Shown here: positions 10,640 to 21,660 of the stretch, piece by piece
Layout: every line of letters begins with the position of its first letter
Numbering within the stretch: the stretch's first letter is position 1
Source: Zizania palustris
Lineage: Eukaryota > Streptophyta > Magnoliopsida > Poales > Poaceae
NCBI GenBank assembly: GCA_019279435.1
Contig: JAAALK010000287.1
Location: 30,318,162-30,382,161, forward strand
Direction: 5' to 3'
Length of the DNA stretch: 64,000 bases
Position numbers and translations under genes: made by a program
The notes under the pieces: model-generated
Databases searched by the model: none
Told to the model about the DNA's origin: nothing
What the model saw: only the letters and a program-made list of their open reading frames with translations

Positions 10640-11840
10640 GCGCGCAGGCCTAGGGTTAGGGTTTGCGCCGCGGGGGCGGAGGCGGAGGGGCACGGACGCA
10701 CGGTGGGAGGGGAGGGGAAGGGAGGGGGGAGGCGACGACAGGAAGCGCGTTTCCGTTTCGGTTTTTTGGAAGGGAAGAGGAGTGAGGAGTGAAGAGTGAA
10801 GAGTGAAGAGTGAAGAGGAGGAAGGCCGCCTTGTGCTCGGATTTGCGGTTTTGGGCAGTTAAAACAGCTTCCCAACAACCAAGGGTTTGGTCCAAAAATA
10901 ACCAAATATTCAAATAACAAGAAGGTTTATTGGTCCAAAAATAACCAAATGTTCAAATAATAAAAAGTTTTGTATATGTTTCAAACCATATAAAATTTTA
11001 TTAGAGCCAGAGTAAATGCTCTAAAATCCTCTGAAAATAATCCATTCCAAAAAGGCCCTTTGGGATAGAGTCCATTTATAATGGAATATTTTCATATAGA
11101 ATGTAGTATTTTTTAATGAATTTTGAAAAAAATAGTTTTAATTCACGTGAAAATCCTGTAAAATATCGTGTTCCAAATAACCCTAAAATTTATAGTATTA
11201 TATATAAATTGCCTCGAGTATACATCATTCTTGCTAACATACTTTTTAGGCGTGATACTTAACGCGTTAGCTACAACACTGATTTGTTTGCGTTTATGAT
11301 GCTTAGCTTTATGCTGGTTTTAATAAATAAAATACCAAACCAATAGTTGTTTCTGTCTAAGGCTAAACTTGAACCTCTTTTGTAAAGTATATTATCATAT
11401 GTCTATATTTAAAGTTTGCGTGCTTGAAGAGCTGTTTGCATGTAGAGGCATAACTAAGCATAAACTAGTGCACCAAAAGATGACAGGTATGATCACAACA
11501 TGAATCCCAATTATGTATAGCCTAATCAATGTGCATCAGTTTACTTCTTGTCAACTACCATTGTTGCTTGGATATGATGTTGGAACAGGTGTTGGAATAT
11601 CATCGCATTTATCATAGCAAATCTTGCAGATTCTTAGATAATAACTAGTATGTAAAGCCAGATATGCCATTCAGGTTGGTTCATTTTGTACCAAGTGCAT
11701 CTGCAAGATGATGCACTCACTCTCACTCCACCCCAAAAAAACTCTACTTCTACGTATTCAACTCCTTATATGCTTTCGCTTCCCAAACCAAGAAATTTTA
11801 TTTCTTTAACACCCTTACTCGCATCGTTTTAGATTTTTTT
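10640..11840. other. Spacer upstream of the hydrolase gene
   Basis: GC-rich 5' UTR/promoter of the hydrolase to about 10830, including a tandem GAGTGAAGA repeat near 10787-10816, then AT-rich sequence. No gene is recognised. Confidence 0.4.
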
Positions 11841-12172
11841 GGTAGCGTTTGGTTCGAGGGCAATGGTGGATGGAATGATTTCATCTAGTTTTTGTGGGAT
11901 ATGGTGATACAATTTTTTGTTTGGTTAGATATGATAGGATGACCCAGTTTTTTGTTTGGATGAAGGTAGATGAGAATAGATAGAATGAAATCCTCTCAAA
12001 AAAGAGTGTGGATGAGTTCATCGAGCAAAAAAATCGGTTGGAGCTATCCAGCGTTATAGAAAGATTATTCTCTTATGCCGGATGGTTATGTCCGATCTAC
12101 CCACAAACTAAACGTTACTCAAAGTAGATATAATGATTCTATCCAACCCTGTCTGAGCAACCAAACGGACCC
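11841..12172. mobile_element. MITE-like element with GTTTGGTT ends
   Basis: The left end GGTAGCGTTTGGTTCGAGGG and the right end, read in reverse as GGGTCCGTTTGGTTGCTCAG, form imperfect terminal inverted repeats around about 330 bp. The interior is non-coding with GATGG/GATAGGATG motifs. The 56218-56690 element has a similar interior. The family is not assigned. Confidence 0.55.
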
Positions 12173-12931
12173 TTACAAAACCGATTTCTTATTAACGAGC
12201 ACCAGTTTTATCTTCTACTCTCACCGCTAGTTTATCATGTTCTATTATGGATTTTAAACGTGTATTATAGGTTTTCTTTTCATCTCAAAGAGTTGATCGA
12301 CACGTCAACAGCAAGCAGCAGAATGCCGACACCATCATGCAATTTTGATAAAGCCGAGGGGCCTATCCTCGCAGAGATGCGCTGGATAAGAACAAGATGG
12401 AAATCATGGAACCAAAGGCTGCATAGTCCCTGTTCCAAGAACAGTTCTTACCCAACCTGACTCTGAAGAATTCATACGAGGTCAAACCGAAATGACAGTT
12501 TGCAATAGCAATTCAGAATTCACACTGCCACCACATGTCAAAGACCAGTCGATTCCATGGACTGAAAATGTGCATGGATCTAGGTGGAATGTGCACAGAG
12601 AGTGCCTTCAGTTGTTTCAGTTTACAAATCTGATATCTATACAACATTTTCATAATACTCACTGACCACAGGTAGGGCAATGAGAACAAAAATCTTACAC
12701 TGTGGCAAATCAATTTGTCATTTGTCAGTAATGCAGCAACAGATGCCTGAAAGTTAGAGCACAACTTGGCTACCCAGTTGGAGTACAGAAACTTTGGAAA
12801 CATCAGAGATAGAGGTGCCAGTTCCTCATCCACAAATGTGTTATCCCCCCTAACTTAGATAAGCTCAAATGCCTAAATGAAAATAAATATCAAGAGAGGA
12901 ATCATTGTTCATTAGGTAGGAGCAACCTTGA

Positions 12932-14139
12932 TTAGGCAGACTTTACTTTCTTTTCCGCGAGGGAGACATGCTTATCAAGCATGGACACCACTGCCTCAAA
13001 CTAAGTCATTTGTTGTTCTATCGCATCAATATGCGATGTATACTCATCGAAGGTTCGATTTTTCTCATTCAGTTGTTCTATAAAAACTCGCAGATTAGAT
13101 GCAACATCTCCATAGCTATTGTATCCCTCCTCTGCTACACGTTGATTCATTTTTTCAAGTAGAGAAAAGCTGGTTGTTAGTCCCCTGCAATGAATGAGAT
13201 CCATATGAACACCCAAGATTGATAAACAACAAATACAAAAGAACAAATGTTGACCACATAAAATGCACAACTAAACATTATCATGGGTTCATCAATTCAA
13301 CATTAATAGCTCATAGCATACACAAACTGTAATCTTTTACTTCAACGTTCGAAGTACAGATCGAGCAACTAACCTTCAATTCTTTTAATGGATCCATATG
13401 ATTTGGTGAAGTAATAATTTTACAGATTGTTTATGTACTCTAACCCTCTAACCTAACACTGCCAAAAGGAACCTTTCTGTCAAAGTTCATTTATTGCTCA
13501 AATCATGATATCAAAGGGCAATAACATAACATACCAAATCAACAAGCTTAGCCGACACACAACATTGGAATCAGATGCATCTAAATCACCAAAACTCACT
13601 CAACCGAGCTATGACTTGTTGCTAAAATGCGACACGATTCCATGAAGTAGCACGCAAGTGGCCTAAACCAGCGCCAAGCATTCATTTAAACACAGCAATT
13701 GTTCAATCCAATGAAATTATGTGGTGGCAACTCCAATCACTAAACACTGAGAGTTTCCATTTATCTTGGAACACCAAGATGGCTGGACCTGCTACACATC
13801 CTTATAAGTTATAACAGTATTAGGAAACAAATGGTGGCACAAGAATTGGATGACCCGAACTTTATGTGTGTGTGTGGGGGGGGGGGGGGGGGGCAATCTA
13901 ACTATAAATTGGCACGCTAGGGTTATCAGTTCTGATGTGATTCATCGCGCTTCTTGTCAAATCAACAGCCAACAGTTGAAGAGGCACGCCGCAAAAATCG
14001 CTCTTTTTCTGACTTCCAGAAGGCCAACGATTTGACAGTCCATGGACTAGAGGAACGAAGTTGAAGTCGCGGTGGCGAACGAACCTGAAGCTCGCCGCGG
14101 GACGTTGGTGAAGAGCCCGGCAAGCGAATCCGCGAGCTC
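12932..14139 (-). pseudogene. BLOS2: Broken copy of BLOC-1 complex subunit 2
   Basis: BLOS2 is a small coiled-coil subunit of BLOC-1, which acts in endosomal transport. Exon 2 (12932-13184) encodes SLLEKMNQRVAEEGYNSYGD and SHIDAIEQQMT, then an in-frame TAG (13001-13003), then FEAVVSMLDKHVSLAEKK to a final TAA. The TAG sits where the family has a conserved Glu. The exon start reads GTNNQL in one frame, while LLEKMN is in another, so there is a frame break. An exon 1 remnant at 14085-14139 reads ELADSLAGLFTNV, then after a deletion and frame change RGELQ, and ends at a GT donor. It has a TAA directly before it and no usable ATG. An extra Gly in EEGYNSYGD also looks derived. These several independent lesions favour a real pseudogene, though some 1-base changes could be sequence errors. 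Confidence 0.78.
13876..13893. repeat. G homopolymer after a short (TG)n run
   Basis: Eighteen consecutive G follow TGTGTGTGTGTG in the intron of the broken BLOS2 copy. The length may be unreliable. Confidence 0.8.
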
Positions 14140-14825
14140 TTATAGATCACCTGACGCCGGAGCCGGATTCGCTCGCGACATCGCTGGCAGCTTCCTGGCT
14201 TCTCCCGTGCTCTCCGGCGCCTCGGACCGGAGCTCCGCCGGCTCTCCCGAATACGTGGTGCGTGAATTCGTGTGGATTCTCACACTGGAGCAGCCGTGGC
14301 GGACGGCGTGCCCCTGGGTACCCCGCTGCAGCGCCGCCCGCCCTCGACCTCGCCGACGAGGAGAGAAACCCCCCGCGTTTTGTCGGAGTGGGAGGAGACA
14401 GCGTGGGCACGCGCCTATGACCCATCGGGTTGTGCCATGTCGCGCCTCCGGCCCAAGAACGGCCTTCCTCCGGCCTGGCAGCCCGGAACAAAACAGGAAA
14501 AAAAAGGCCGACGCGGGCACGCGGCACTCAGCCGGCCGCCGGCAGGCGCCGGCGACAGAAGCAGGCGGTCCGAGTCTGACCACGCGCGGGAAAACGAAGC
14601 GGCGTCACAAGGCGGGAAACGAGGAGACTCTTGGGAAAAAACGAGATTAATAAACTCATGCACGCGGCTGAGACATTAAAACGCCGAGAATTGTGAAATT
14701 TTGTGGAAATTTAAAGTATTTAAATCGTTTTCCTCAAATAGTCTCCGGTTTCAACCCTTTCTCTTTCGTCGACCACTCCGGCAAGTCATTCCTTCAGTGG
14801 GTGCGACGGCGGCGGTGAGCGGCTA

Positions 14826-15239
14826 ATGGACAGCTGGTTCGACGAGCCCGACACATTCGAGGACTTCATCGCGGACCTCCAGGACTCTGACGATGGATTC
14901 GACGCTGACGATGACTGGTTGAGCTACGGCTACTTCGACGGTGACGTCGGCGATAACGACGACGAGGAGTTGTGCGTCTACGGTTTCTCCTCCGTCGACC
15001 ACTCCAGCCTGTCATCCTGTGACAACCTCGAGAATCCGGCGACGGAGTCCCTCCAGGACGATCCCCTCCCTGAAGACGTAGCCGTCTCGTCCTCATCCCC
15101 GTCCCGCTCCTTCGACTCTGACTGGGACCTCGGTGACACCCTCTCCCAACCCGTGTCTGCGACGGGCCTTTCAGGGGACGTCTCGAGGAGGAGGAACAGA
15201 GCGAGTTCCTCGGCTATGACGGCGGCGGTGAGGGGCTAA
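14826..15239 (+). CDS. Acidic upstream ORF, duplicated N-terminal module of the RING gene
   Basis: A 137-residue ORF that ends in TAATG, so its stop overlaps the start of the RING ORF by one base. It starts MDSWFDEPDTFEDFIADLQD and is rich in Asp, Glu and Ser. It is clearly a duplicate of the N-terminal module of the following ORF (MESWGDEPDTFGDLIADLQD) and has no RING domain. It may be a translated upstream ORF, an unspliced leader, or a dead module left by tandem duplication. I cannot tell from the sequence whether a protein is made. Termination-reinitiation at TAATG would be unusual for a plant nuclear gene. Confidence 0.5.
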   Translation: MDSWFDEPDTFEDFIADLQDSDDGFDADDDWLSYGYFDGDVGDNDDEELCVYGFSSVDHSSLSSCDNLENPATESLQDDPLPEDVAVSSSSPSRSFDSDWDLGDTLSQPVSATGLSGDVSRRRNRASSSAMTAAVRG

Positions 15240-16129
15240 TGGAGAGCTGGGGCGACGAGCCCGACACATTCGGGGACTTAATCGCTGACCTCCAGGACTC
15301 CGACTATGCATTCGACGCTGACGACGATGTAGAGTTCTTCTACGGCCCCTTCAGCGGTGACGACGGTGATGGCGACGACGAGGAGTTCTCCGTCGACCAC
15401 TCAGTTGACAGTCTCGACAATCGGGAGACGGAGTCCCTCGTTGACGATCTCCTCACCCGAGCCCTAGCCGTCTCGTCCGGCTCCTTCGAATCCGACGGGG
15501 ACCTCGGCGACGCCCTCCCCCAACTCGTGTCTGCGATGCGCCTTTCACCAGGGAACGTTTCCGAGGAGAGCGAGTTCCTCGGTTACGACGGCGGCGGCGA
15601 TGAGGGGAGCTGGTCCGACCACGTCGACACATACGGGGACTTAATCGCGGACCTCCACGACTCCGACGAAGGATCTGACTTCGCATCGCCGATACTGCTG
15701 ATGGACACCAACGACATTGACTCCGACGACTTTCTGTCCGGGGTTCTCACCGGACATGGCGGGGAGGCCGCCGCCGCCTTCGCCGGCGGCATCACCACGC
15801 GGCCCTTCCCTGCATCCCGCATAGCGGTGGACAGCTTGCCCGAGGCGACGCTGAGTGAAGAGGAGGCCTCACGCGGCTGCGCCGTGTGCAAGGATTGCTT
15901 TGCATCGGGGCAGCTCGTCGCATCGCTCCCGTGCAAGCATTTCTTCCACGGTGACTGCATCTGGCCATGGCTCGCCATCAGCAACACTTGTCCTGTCTGC
16001 CGGCGCCAACTCCGCGTGGATGATCCTGACTACCAGCAACGCATGGCTAGGCGCGTGATTGTTCTTGTGCCATTACAACATCATCACGAGGCACCGGCGC
16101 CACAGGTATCTTCGTTCTTGACATTCTAG
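15239..16129 (+). CDS. RING-H2 E3 ubiquitin-protein ligase
   Basis: A 296-residue ORF. The N-terminal two-thirds are acidic and carry two copies of a module (MESWGDEPDTFGDLIADLQD and GSWSDHVDTYGDLIADLHD). The C-terminal RING-H2 finger, about residues 215-257, has CAVC, then PCKHFFHGDC, then CPVC, which is the complete C3H2C3 zinc set. A conserved WPWL lies between, as in E2-binding RING loops. The predicted role is ubiquitin transfer; the target is unknown. Just after codons for APAPQ there is CAG|GTATCT, a plausible splice donor, and the frame then runs only seven more codons to a stop. An original second exon may have been lost or lie outside the frame I read. A frameshifted copy lies at 17110. 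Confidence 0.85.
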   Translation: MESWGDEPDTFGDLIADLQDSDYAFDADDDVEFFYGPFSGDDGDGDDEEFSVDHSVDSLDNRETESLVDDLLTRALAVSSGSFESDGDLGDALPQLVSAMRLSPGNVSEESEFLGYDGGGDEGSWSDHVDTYGDLIADLHDSDEGSDFASPILLMDTNDIDSDDFLSGVLTGHGGEAAAAFAGGITTRPFPASRIAVDSLPEATLSEEEASRGCAVCKDCFASGQLVASLPCKHFFHGDCIWPWLAISNTCPVCRRQLRVDDPDYQQRMARRVIVLVPLQHHHEAPAPQVSSFLTF

Positions 16130-17050
16130 TGGGAGAAATCTCAGCTGCACTTTCATGGTGGTGTTGGTTTAGAGCCTCATGCATCTTCACAAGAACTGTT
16201 AAAGTTTGGATTTGGCCCTCTATTTTTTTGGATTCAATGATGATTATGCATGTTTGTTTGCATATTCTGAATTAATATTCCAAACCAGGAATTGAATTGA
16301 TGACATTGATGAAGATGAATTAAAGTTTTTATCTTTTTTCCCTGAAGCTGAAAAACAAACTTCCTTTCGAATGCATGATCCTGGAGATTGTTTCTATCAG
16401 ACATTTGATAGCTACTGGAAGGTTGTGATGGGTTGATGAACAGTGAATGCTTTTTATAGTTTTTGCACTAAATTTTGGTGGGTTTAGTTATTTATAATAC
16501 TATTCACAATGATGAGTTTCATAACATTGTGTTGTAGAAGTTTAAATCAGCTTTGCAATTGAATGAAATACCATCTCTCAGTTGAGAATTTTCATTTCAC
16601 TATTTCATAGTCTAATCAATGTAATTAATTGCAACTAGCTCTTATGAAATACTCTCTCTCTGATAAAATGATTTGACTCTTAGTGGGTATTTCATTTCGT
16701 TTCATCCGTCTTGGAACGAGTTAGCACCATGTCATGGTGATAACACTACTTATTATCTTCTCTCATTAATTGAATGCTATGTCATAAAAATCTTATGTGG
16801 TGTGGTAATTAATATCATGAAAAACCCTAACCCCATAAAATTCTATCGTGAATAGCCTAAGTTAACTCCTGTCACTTTAATTTTGTAAAAATAGGCTGAA
16901 TTAGAACCAATTCAGCCCAATTTAATATTTTTTTCTATAAAAATAAAATCGGGCCGACTCGTCTTGCAGTTTGGATAGTGGGCCCGACCTAACATCCTCT
17001 TTGCGATCAAACTCAAACGGGTTGGGCTATAAAAAACAAACACTCAGGTT
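16130..17050. other. AT-rich 3' flank of the RING gene
   Basis: This flank is duplicated. 16130-16290 resembles 17945-18165, and 16345-16500 resembles 29610-29760. No separate gene is seen. Confidence 0.6.
16345..16500. repeat. Segmental-duplication flank, copy A
   Basis: CTGAAGCTGAAAAACAAAC and the following sequence, including CGAATGCATGATCCTGGAGA and TTTGATAGCTACTGGAAGG, recur at 29610-29760 beyond the second RING copy. This shows that the flank was duplicated with the gene. Confidence 0.8.
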
Positions 17051-17109
17051 TGGAAACCAACGGAGACCGGCCGTCCTGCCCTAGCCATCCGTCCGCCGCC
17101 TCCGTCGAG

Positions 17110-18336
17110 ATGGCGGGACTCGCCGGTGATGACCTATACATCTGGGACGAAAGCGACGGCGAGGACTTCCTAGAGTTCGGCAGCGTCGGCTTCGACGCAG
17201 ACGACGACGATGAGGACGAGTTCTGTGGGGGTTTTTGCGTCTCCGGTTTCTCCTTCGTCGACCACTCCCGCCTGTCATCCCCTGACAGTCTCGAGAATCG
17301 GGGGACGGAGTCCCTCCATGACGATCTCCTCACCGATGCCTAGCCGTCTCGTCCCGCTCCTCCGGCTCGGACGGGACACTCGGCGACACCCTCCCCCAAC
17401 TCGTGTCCGCGATGCGCCTTTCAGGGGACGTCTCCGAGGAGGGGGAATGAGCGAGGTCGTCGGGCTAATGGAGAGCGGGCTCGACGATCCCGACACATTC
17501 GGGAACTCCAGGACTCTGCTGTTGGTGTCTGACTTCGGATCGCCGATGCTGGTGGACACATATCACCAGTTACTTCGAGTTCGGGGTTCTCACAGGACAT
17601 GTCGAGGAGGCCGCTGCCAGCATCACCACGCGGCCCTTCCCTGCATCCCGCATAGTGGTGGATAGCTTACCGGAGGCGACGTTCAGTGAAGAGGAGGCCT
17701 CACGTGCTGTGCCGTCTGCAAGGATTGTTTTGCATCGGGGCAGCTCGTCGCATTGCTCCCGTGCAAGCACTACTTCCATGGGGACTGTATCTGGCCATGG
17801 CTCGCTATCAGCACACTTGTCCTGTCTGCCGGCACCAACTCGGCATGTATGATCGTGAGTATCAACAACGGATGGCTAGGCGCGCGATTGTTCTTGTGCC
17901 ATTGGAACATCAGGAGGCACCGGCACAGGTATTTCATGACACTGTAGTGGGAAAATCTTAGTTGCGCTTTCATGGTGGTGGTTTAGCCTCATGCATCTTC
18001 TGTTAAAGTTTGGAATTGCCCTTCAATTTTTGAATTCAATGGCGAGTATAAAGAATTGAAACTGTGAATTTTTTCTAGTTCAGTGGTTTGGTTAATTTCA
18101 CTATTCTCCTGAATATGCCTGTTTGTTTGCTTATTCTGAATGAATATTTGAAACCCAGGAATTAACATTGAGGAATAGTTGGTTCTAAATCTACTGAAGT
18201 ACAGTGTTTTCTATTCAGTACCATTGAGGAACACTCAATTTTGTCTTTCAAATTCAATAAAGCATGTTGAATTGTTGTGTTGTAAATGATGTGTTGATCT
18301 GATGGATCCTATATTGACAGGGCGGAGGTGACAGGG
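17110..18336 (+). pseudogene. Frameshifted second copy of the RING-H2 gene
   Basis: This is a tandem duplicate of the RING gene. It begins MAGLAGDDLYIWDES, repeats the acidic module to a TAG near 17341, and restarts at a second TAATG with MESGLDDPDTFGNS. The RING finger is spread over several frames: the LPCKHYFHGDCIWPWLAIS part is in one frame and HTCPVCRHQLG in another. The break corresponds to one missing base near 17811 relative to the intact copy. The part before it, around 17700, is also shifted. A probable intron follows the codons for EAPAQ (CAG|GTATTT), with an acceptor TATTGACAG at 18318. The exon after that is cut at 18336 by the Sirevirus insertion and continues at 28938. Confidence 0.85.
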
Positions 18337-19941
18337 TGAGGAGCCATGCTGAATAGCGTGGGCCTCATGGCTCCAGATGTGATGAGTCATTGTCAACGAT
18401 AGTCAAAGAGGACTGAAAAGAGAGAGAAGACCTGCTGCGTCTGGGCTGCGTGTGACTCAGGTACATGGGCAGCGAGCGACTGTCGGGCAGAGGAGGCCAT
18501 GAAGTCGGGCTGGCCCAATCCGGGTACATGGGCTAGGAGCAGCAGAGGATCCACTGGACTGTTGACCGGGATTGACTCAGGTACACGGGCGGCGAGTGAT
18601 TGCCGGGCTGAGGGAGCCGCGGAATCGGGCCGGCCCAATCCGGGTACCCGGTGCGAAGACGGTGACGCTTTGTCAGTTTCGGCGCAAAACTGACGACCGT
18701 TGATTTCGGATCTGACCATCCTGAGGCGAAGCCGTAGCTGCTACGAAAGCTCCGCATCAGGACAAGTTACCTTTATTTAGGATTTTACTATTTTGCCTTT
18801 AGGCCCACAGTATGTCAGTCGAGTCTGTAAAAATATCCTAAGGGCAGTTTGGTCTTTTCCATTTATTTCAGCGTCTGTAAAAAATTCTAGGGTTGTTTCT
18901 GCATTTTACCCTTTTATTGGGCTGCCTATAAATAGGCCCCAATCCCTAGGGTTAGGGTGAACTCATTCAAAAATGAAATATCAGAGTTCTCTTTTAGAAA
19001 TGGTAGCATCCTGTTCTTACCACTGCGCCGCCAGAACATATCCTCGCACATTCTAGCGCCGGCATACGGTCCCTGAAATTTTTCCGTCCTGCCCCTGGTT
19101 GTGCCCGCCTCGTCCTCTCATTTTTCCTTTCTCGCCGGTTCTTGTGAGGATCCTGATTTTTCTTCATCGAGCGGCAGCGCACGGCTAGCCGCAGCTCTTG
19201 CGCTGGGCCTACAGCGGTGCGGCAGGGAAGCTCTGCGCCCCTGGTTTCTCGCACGGCAGGCCAACGCCGGCTAGGGCTGTAGCTGCGCAGGTGAAGTTCT
19301 TCCAGGCGGGCCCCACGATAACACCTCCACGGCAAAAGCAGCTCAGCTCTGCATCACGCGGGAAGATGGCAACGCGCAGATCTGTAGCAGAGACAAGACG
19401 TAGACTTCCAAGAGCAACGTGAACAACAAGCTTTGGTGACAGGAGTTTCTTGAAATCCAGGCGCACGCAAATCGAGGCAAGGTTTTTGCTGTGATATTTT
19501 GATATTAAATGCCGTACTGTTTTTTGCATAGAAAACTTGTTTCATTAGAAGCTGCCATACTGGTTTGCTGTTTGATTAAGTACTAATTGCATTTCTCGAT
19601 TTGCGTGCTAATTAAATATTCATGTGTTGCCATGTTTTCTCATATGGTTGGTATTATTTCAACACTTCTCATAACATACTATTACATGTGATGGCATACT
19701 GTTAAAAGTATTTTTCATGAATATATTTTATCTGTTGAATCTGCCTTTAAGCACTGTGTTGGTGTCTTTTCGATTAGGATACCAGTCGTTTTTAGGCTAG
19801 ATCATTTTAGGTCCTGTGATCTGTTTACTTTTCCTTGCTAAGTCTGTCGAGGTGCATTGGGTATGGGAGCAGGCCATTGATTCGAAAGAATTTTTTAGGC
19901 GCCCATTCACCCCCCCTCTGGTCGCTACTTTCGGTCCTACA
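18337..19941 (+). repeat. 5' LTR of the Sirevirus-type element
   Basis: Begins TGAGGAGCC and ends GGTCCTACA. A TATA box CTATAAATA is at about 18927-18935, followed by GGCCCCAATCCCTAGGG, so transcription probably starts near 18955-18970. It is matched by 27331-28937 with about ten differences, mostly single-base length changes. Confidence 0.93.
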
Positions 19942-19943
19942 AG

Positions 19944-19955
19944 TGGTATCAGAGC
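19944..19955 (+). other. Primer-binding site of the Sirevirus-type element
   Basis: TGGTATCAGAGC, complementary to the 3' end of initiator tRNA-Met, two bases after the 5' LTR. Confidence 0.9.
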
Positions 19956-20006
19956 CTGGTTAGGGTTTTTCCATACCTTAACCGGTTCTAAACCCCAGTA
20001 GTGATC

Positions 20007-21660
20007 ATGACTTCTCCTGGCAAGGTCCCGTCCTTGGAAGCTTATGGCTATAATTATTGGAAGACTCGCATGCGAGCCTATCTCATGAGCCAAAGCTCGG
20101 ACATCTGGGACATTTGCGTTCACACTACTTTCACAGTGTTGCCTGTTGATGAGCGTGATTCTCCGGATATCATTGCCCAACATCAGAACAACAACAAAGC
20201 AGTGAATATTCTGTTCTCTGGTTTAGGTCCCACTGAATTTGAGCGTGTTAGCCATCTCTCCACTGCGAGAGAAATCTGGGCTACCCTCCAGGCACACCAT
20301 GAGGGGACAGCCCAGGTCAAGGCTCGACTCTATCAGACCTACCGGCGTGAATATGAGAACTTCACACAAAGCCGGGTGAATCTGTTGAAGCGTTGTTTGG
20401 TCGTTTTCAGTCGATCATAACAAGCTTCGGGACAACAAGGCTGAGGGTGTTCAGTTGGTCTCAGATCATGAACAGGCGCTCAAGGTTCTTCATACCTTGG
20501 ACCCAAAGATCTGGGAGATCAAGGTATCCTCTATCATTGAGAGCACTTCTTATGATACCTTGACCATTTCTGATTTGTTTAGCAAGCTGAAGGCCACCGA
20601 GGTTGATACCCAGTTGAGATCAAATCTCACTGGCTCTGGATCAAGTCTCTGGCCCTTGCTACACCTTCTGTTGATCCCTCTTCTGTGAGTTGTGTTGGGT
20701 TCTCTTTGATGTCTATCACTGAGGATCAGCTTGAGTCGTTGGGAGATGATGATTTGTGTCTTTTTAACAACCGGGTGCGTCGTGTCTATGATAAGAGGAT
20801 GTTCAAAAGACACGGCACAAAGACCGGATGCTTTGAGTGTGGTGATCCAGGACACTTCATCGCCGGACTGCCCCAAGCGCAATGGACACAAGAAAGGCAC
20901 CGGTGGTGGCTTCCACGACTCCGGCAAGCACGACAGCTCCTCCTTCAACAAGGGCAAGCCAAAGACCAGATTCTTCAGAAAGGCCCTGAAGGACTACCGG
21001 CGAGAGAACAAGAAGCGCGACAAGGCCTTCTTCGCTGAGATGGAGAAGAGCTACTCCAAGCGGTCCACATCTTCTTCCTCTTCATCGAGCTCAAGCGATG
21101 AGGAGATCATCATCAGGAAGGGGAAGGACAAGGACGATCCAGCAGGCCTTTGCTTCATGCCTTCGGGGACAGACCGAAGAGCCGCTCACATCAGCGCCGA
21201 AGATCCCGCAAGAGCTTTCTGCTCAATGGCTCTTGGGGATAAGAAAGAGAAGAGCTCCTCCGATGACTCCGACGACGACGACAATGAAAAGGTATCATCC
21301 TATGAACGCGAAATCGTTGATTTACTTGAAAGCAATCGTCAGGAGTTAAAGTATCGGGAAAAAACTGCTTAGAGGGGCTAAGAAGAGGATAGATGAGTTA
21401 GAGAGTGAGCTTGCCGTGGCCAACGGCAGAATTGAGAGTCTATCTTCTTCCCCTTGCTTGGGTGATAGCAGTGAGTGCCCAAAGTGTGAGGTGCTTCTGT
21501 GTGACCTGTCGACTCTGAAGTCCAGGTACACAGAAAGGGTTGATGAGAGGGACGCTTTGGCCACTGAGCTTGAAAGCGCTCAGCTGGAGCTGAAAGATGC
21601 TCAAGCCACTGTCATCGTACCCTGTGCTGATTGCCCATCTCATCTTGCTAGTTAGCTGAG
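20007..21660 (+). pseudogene. Defective gag of the Sirevirus-type element
   Basis: An ATG at 20007 opens a UBN2-type gag (YNYWKTRMRAYL, STAREIWATLQAHHEG). The frame breaks near 20400 and several times after. A CCHC knuckle is recognisable around 20830-20880 (CFECGDPGHF), but its last cysteine falls in another frame. A Lys-rich, then Ser-rich segment (20920-21110) and coiled-coil-like text to about 21650 follow, as in Sirevirus gag. At least three frame changes or stops are present. Confidence 0.8.

Noticed and set aside
10284..10799. Plus-strand ORF over the hydrolase exon 1 and promoter
   Set aside because: Arg/Gly/Pro low complexity opposite a real exon.
14072..14650. GC-rich ORFs on both strands between the BLOS2 copy and the RING gene
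   Set aside because: Open in several frames at once, no domain, typical of a CpG-rich promoter area.
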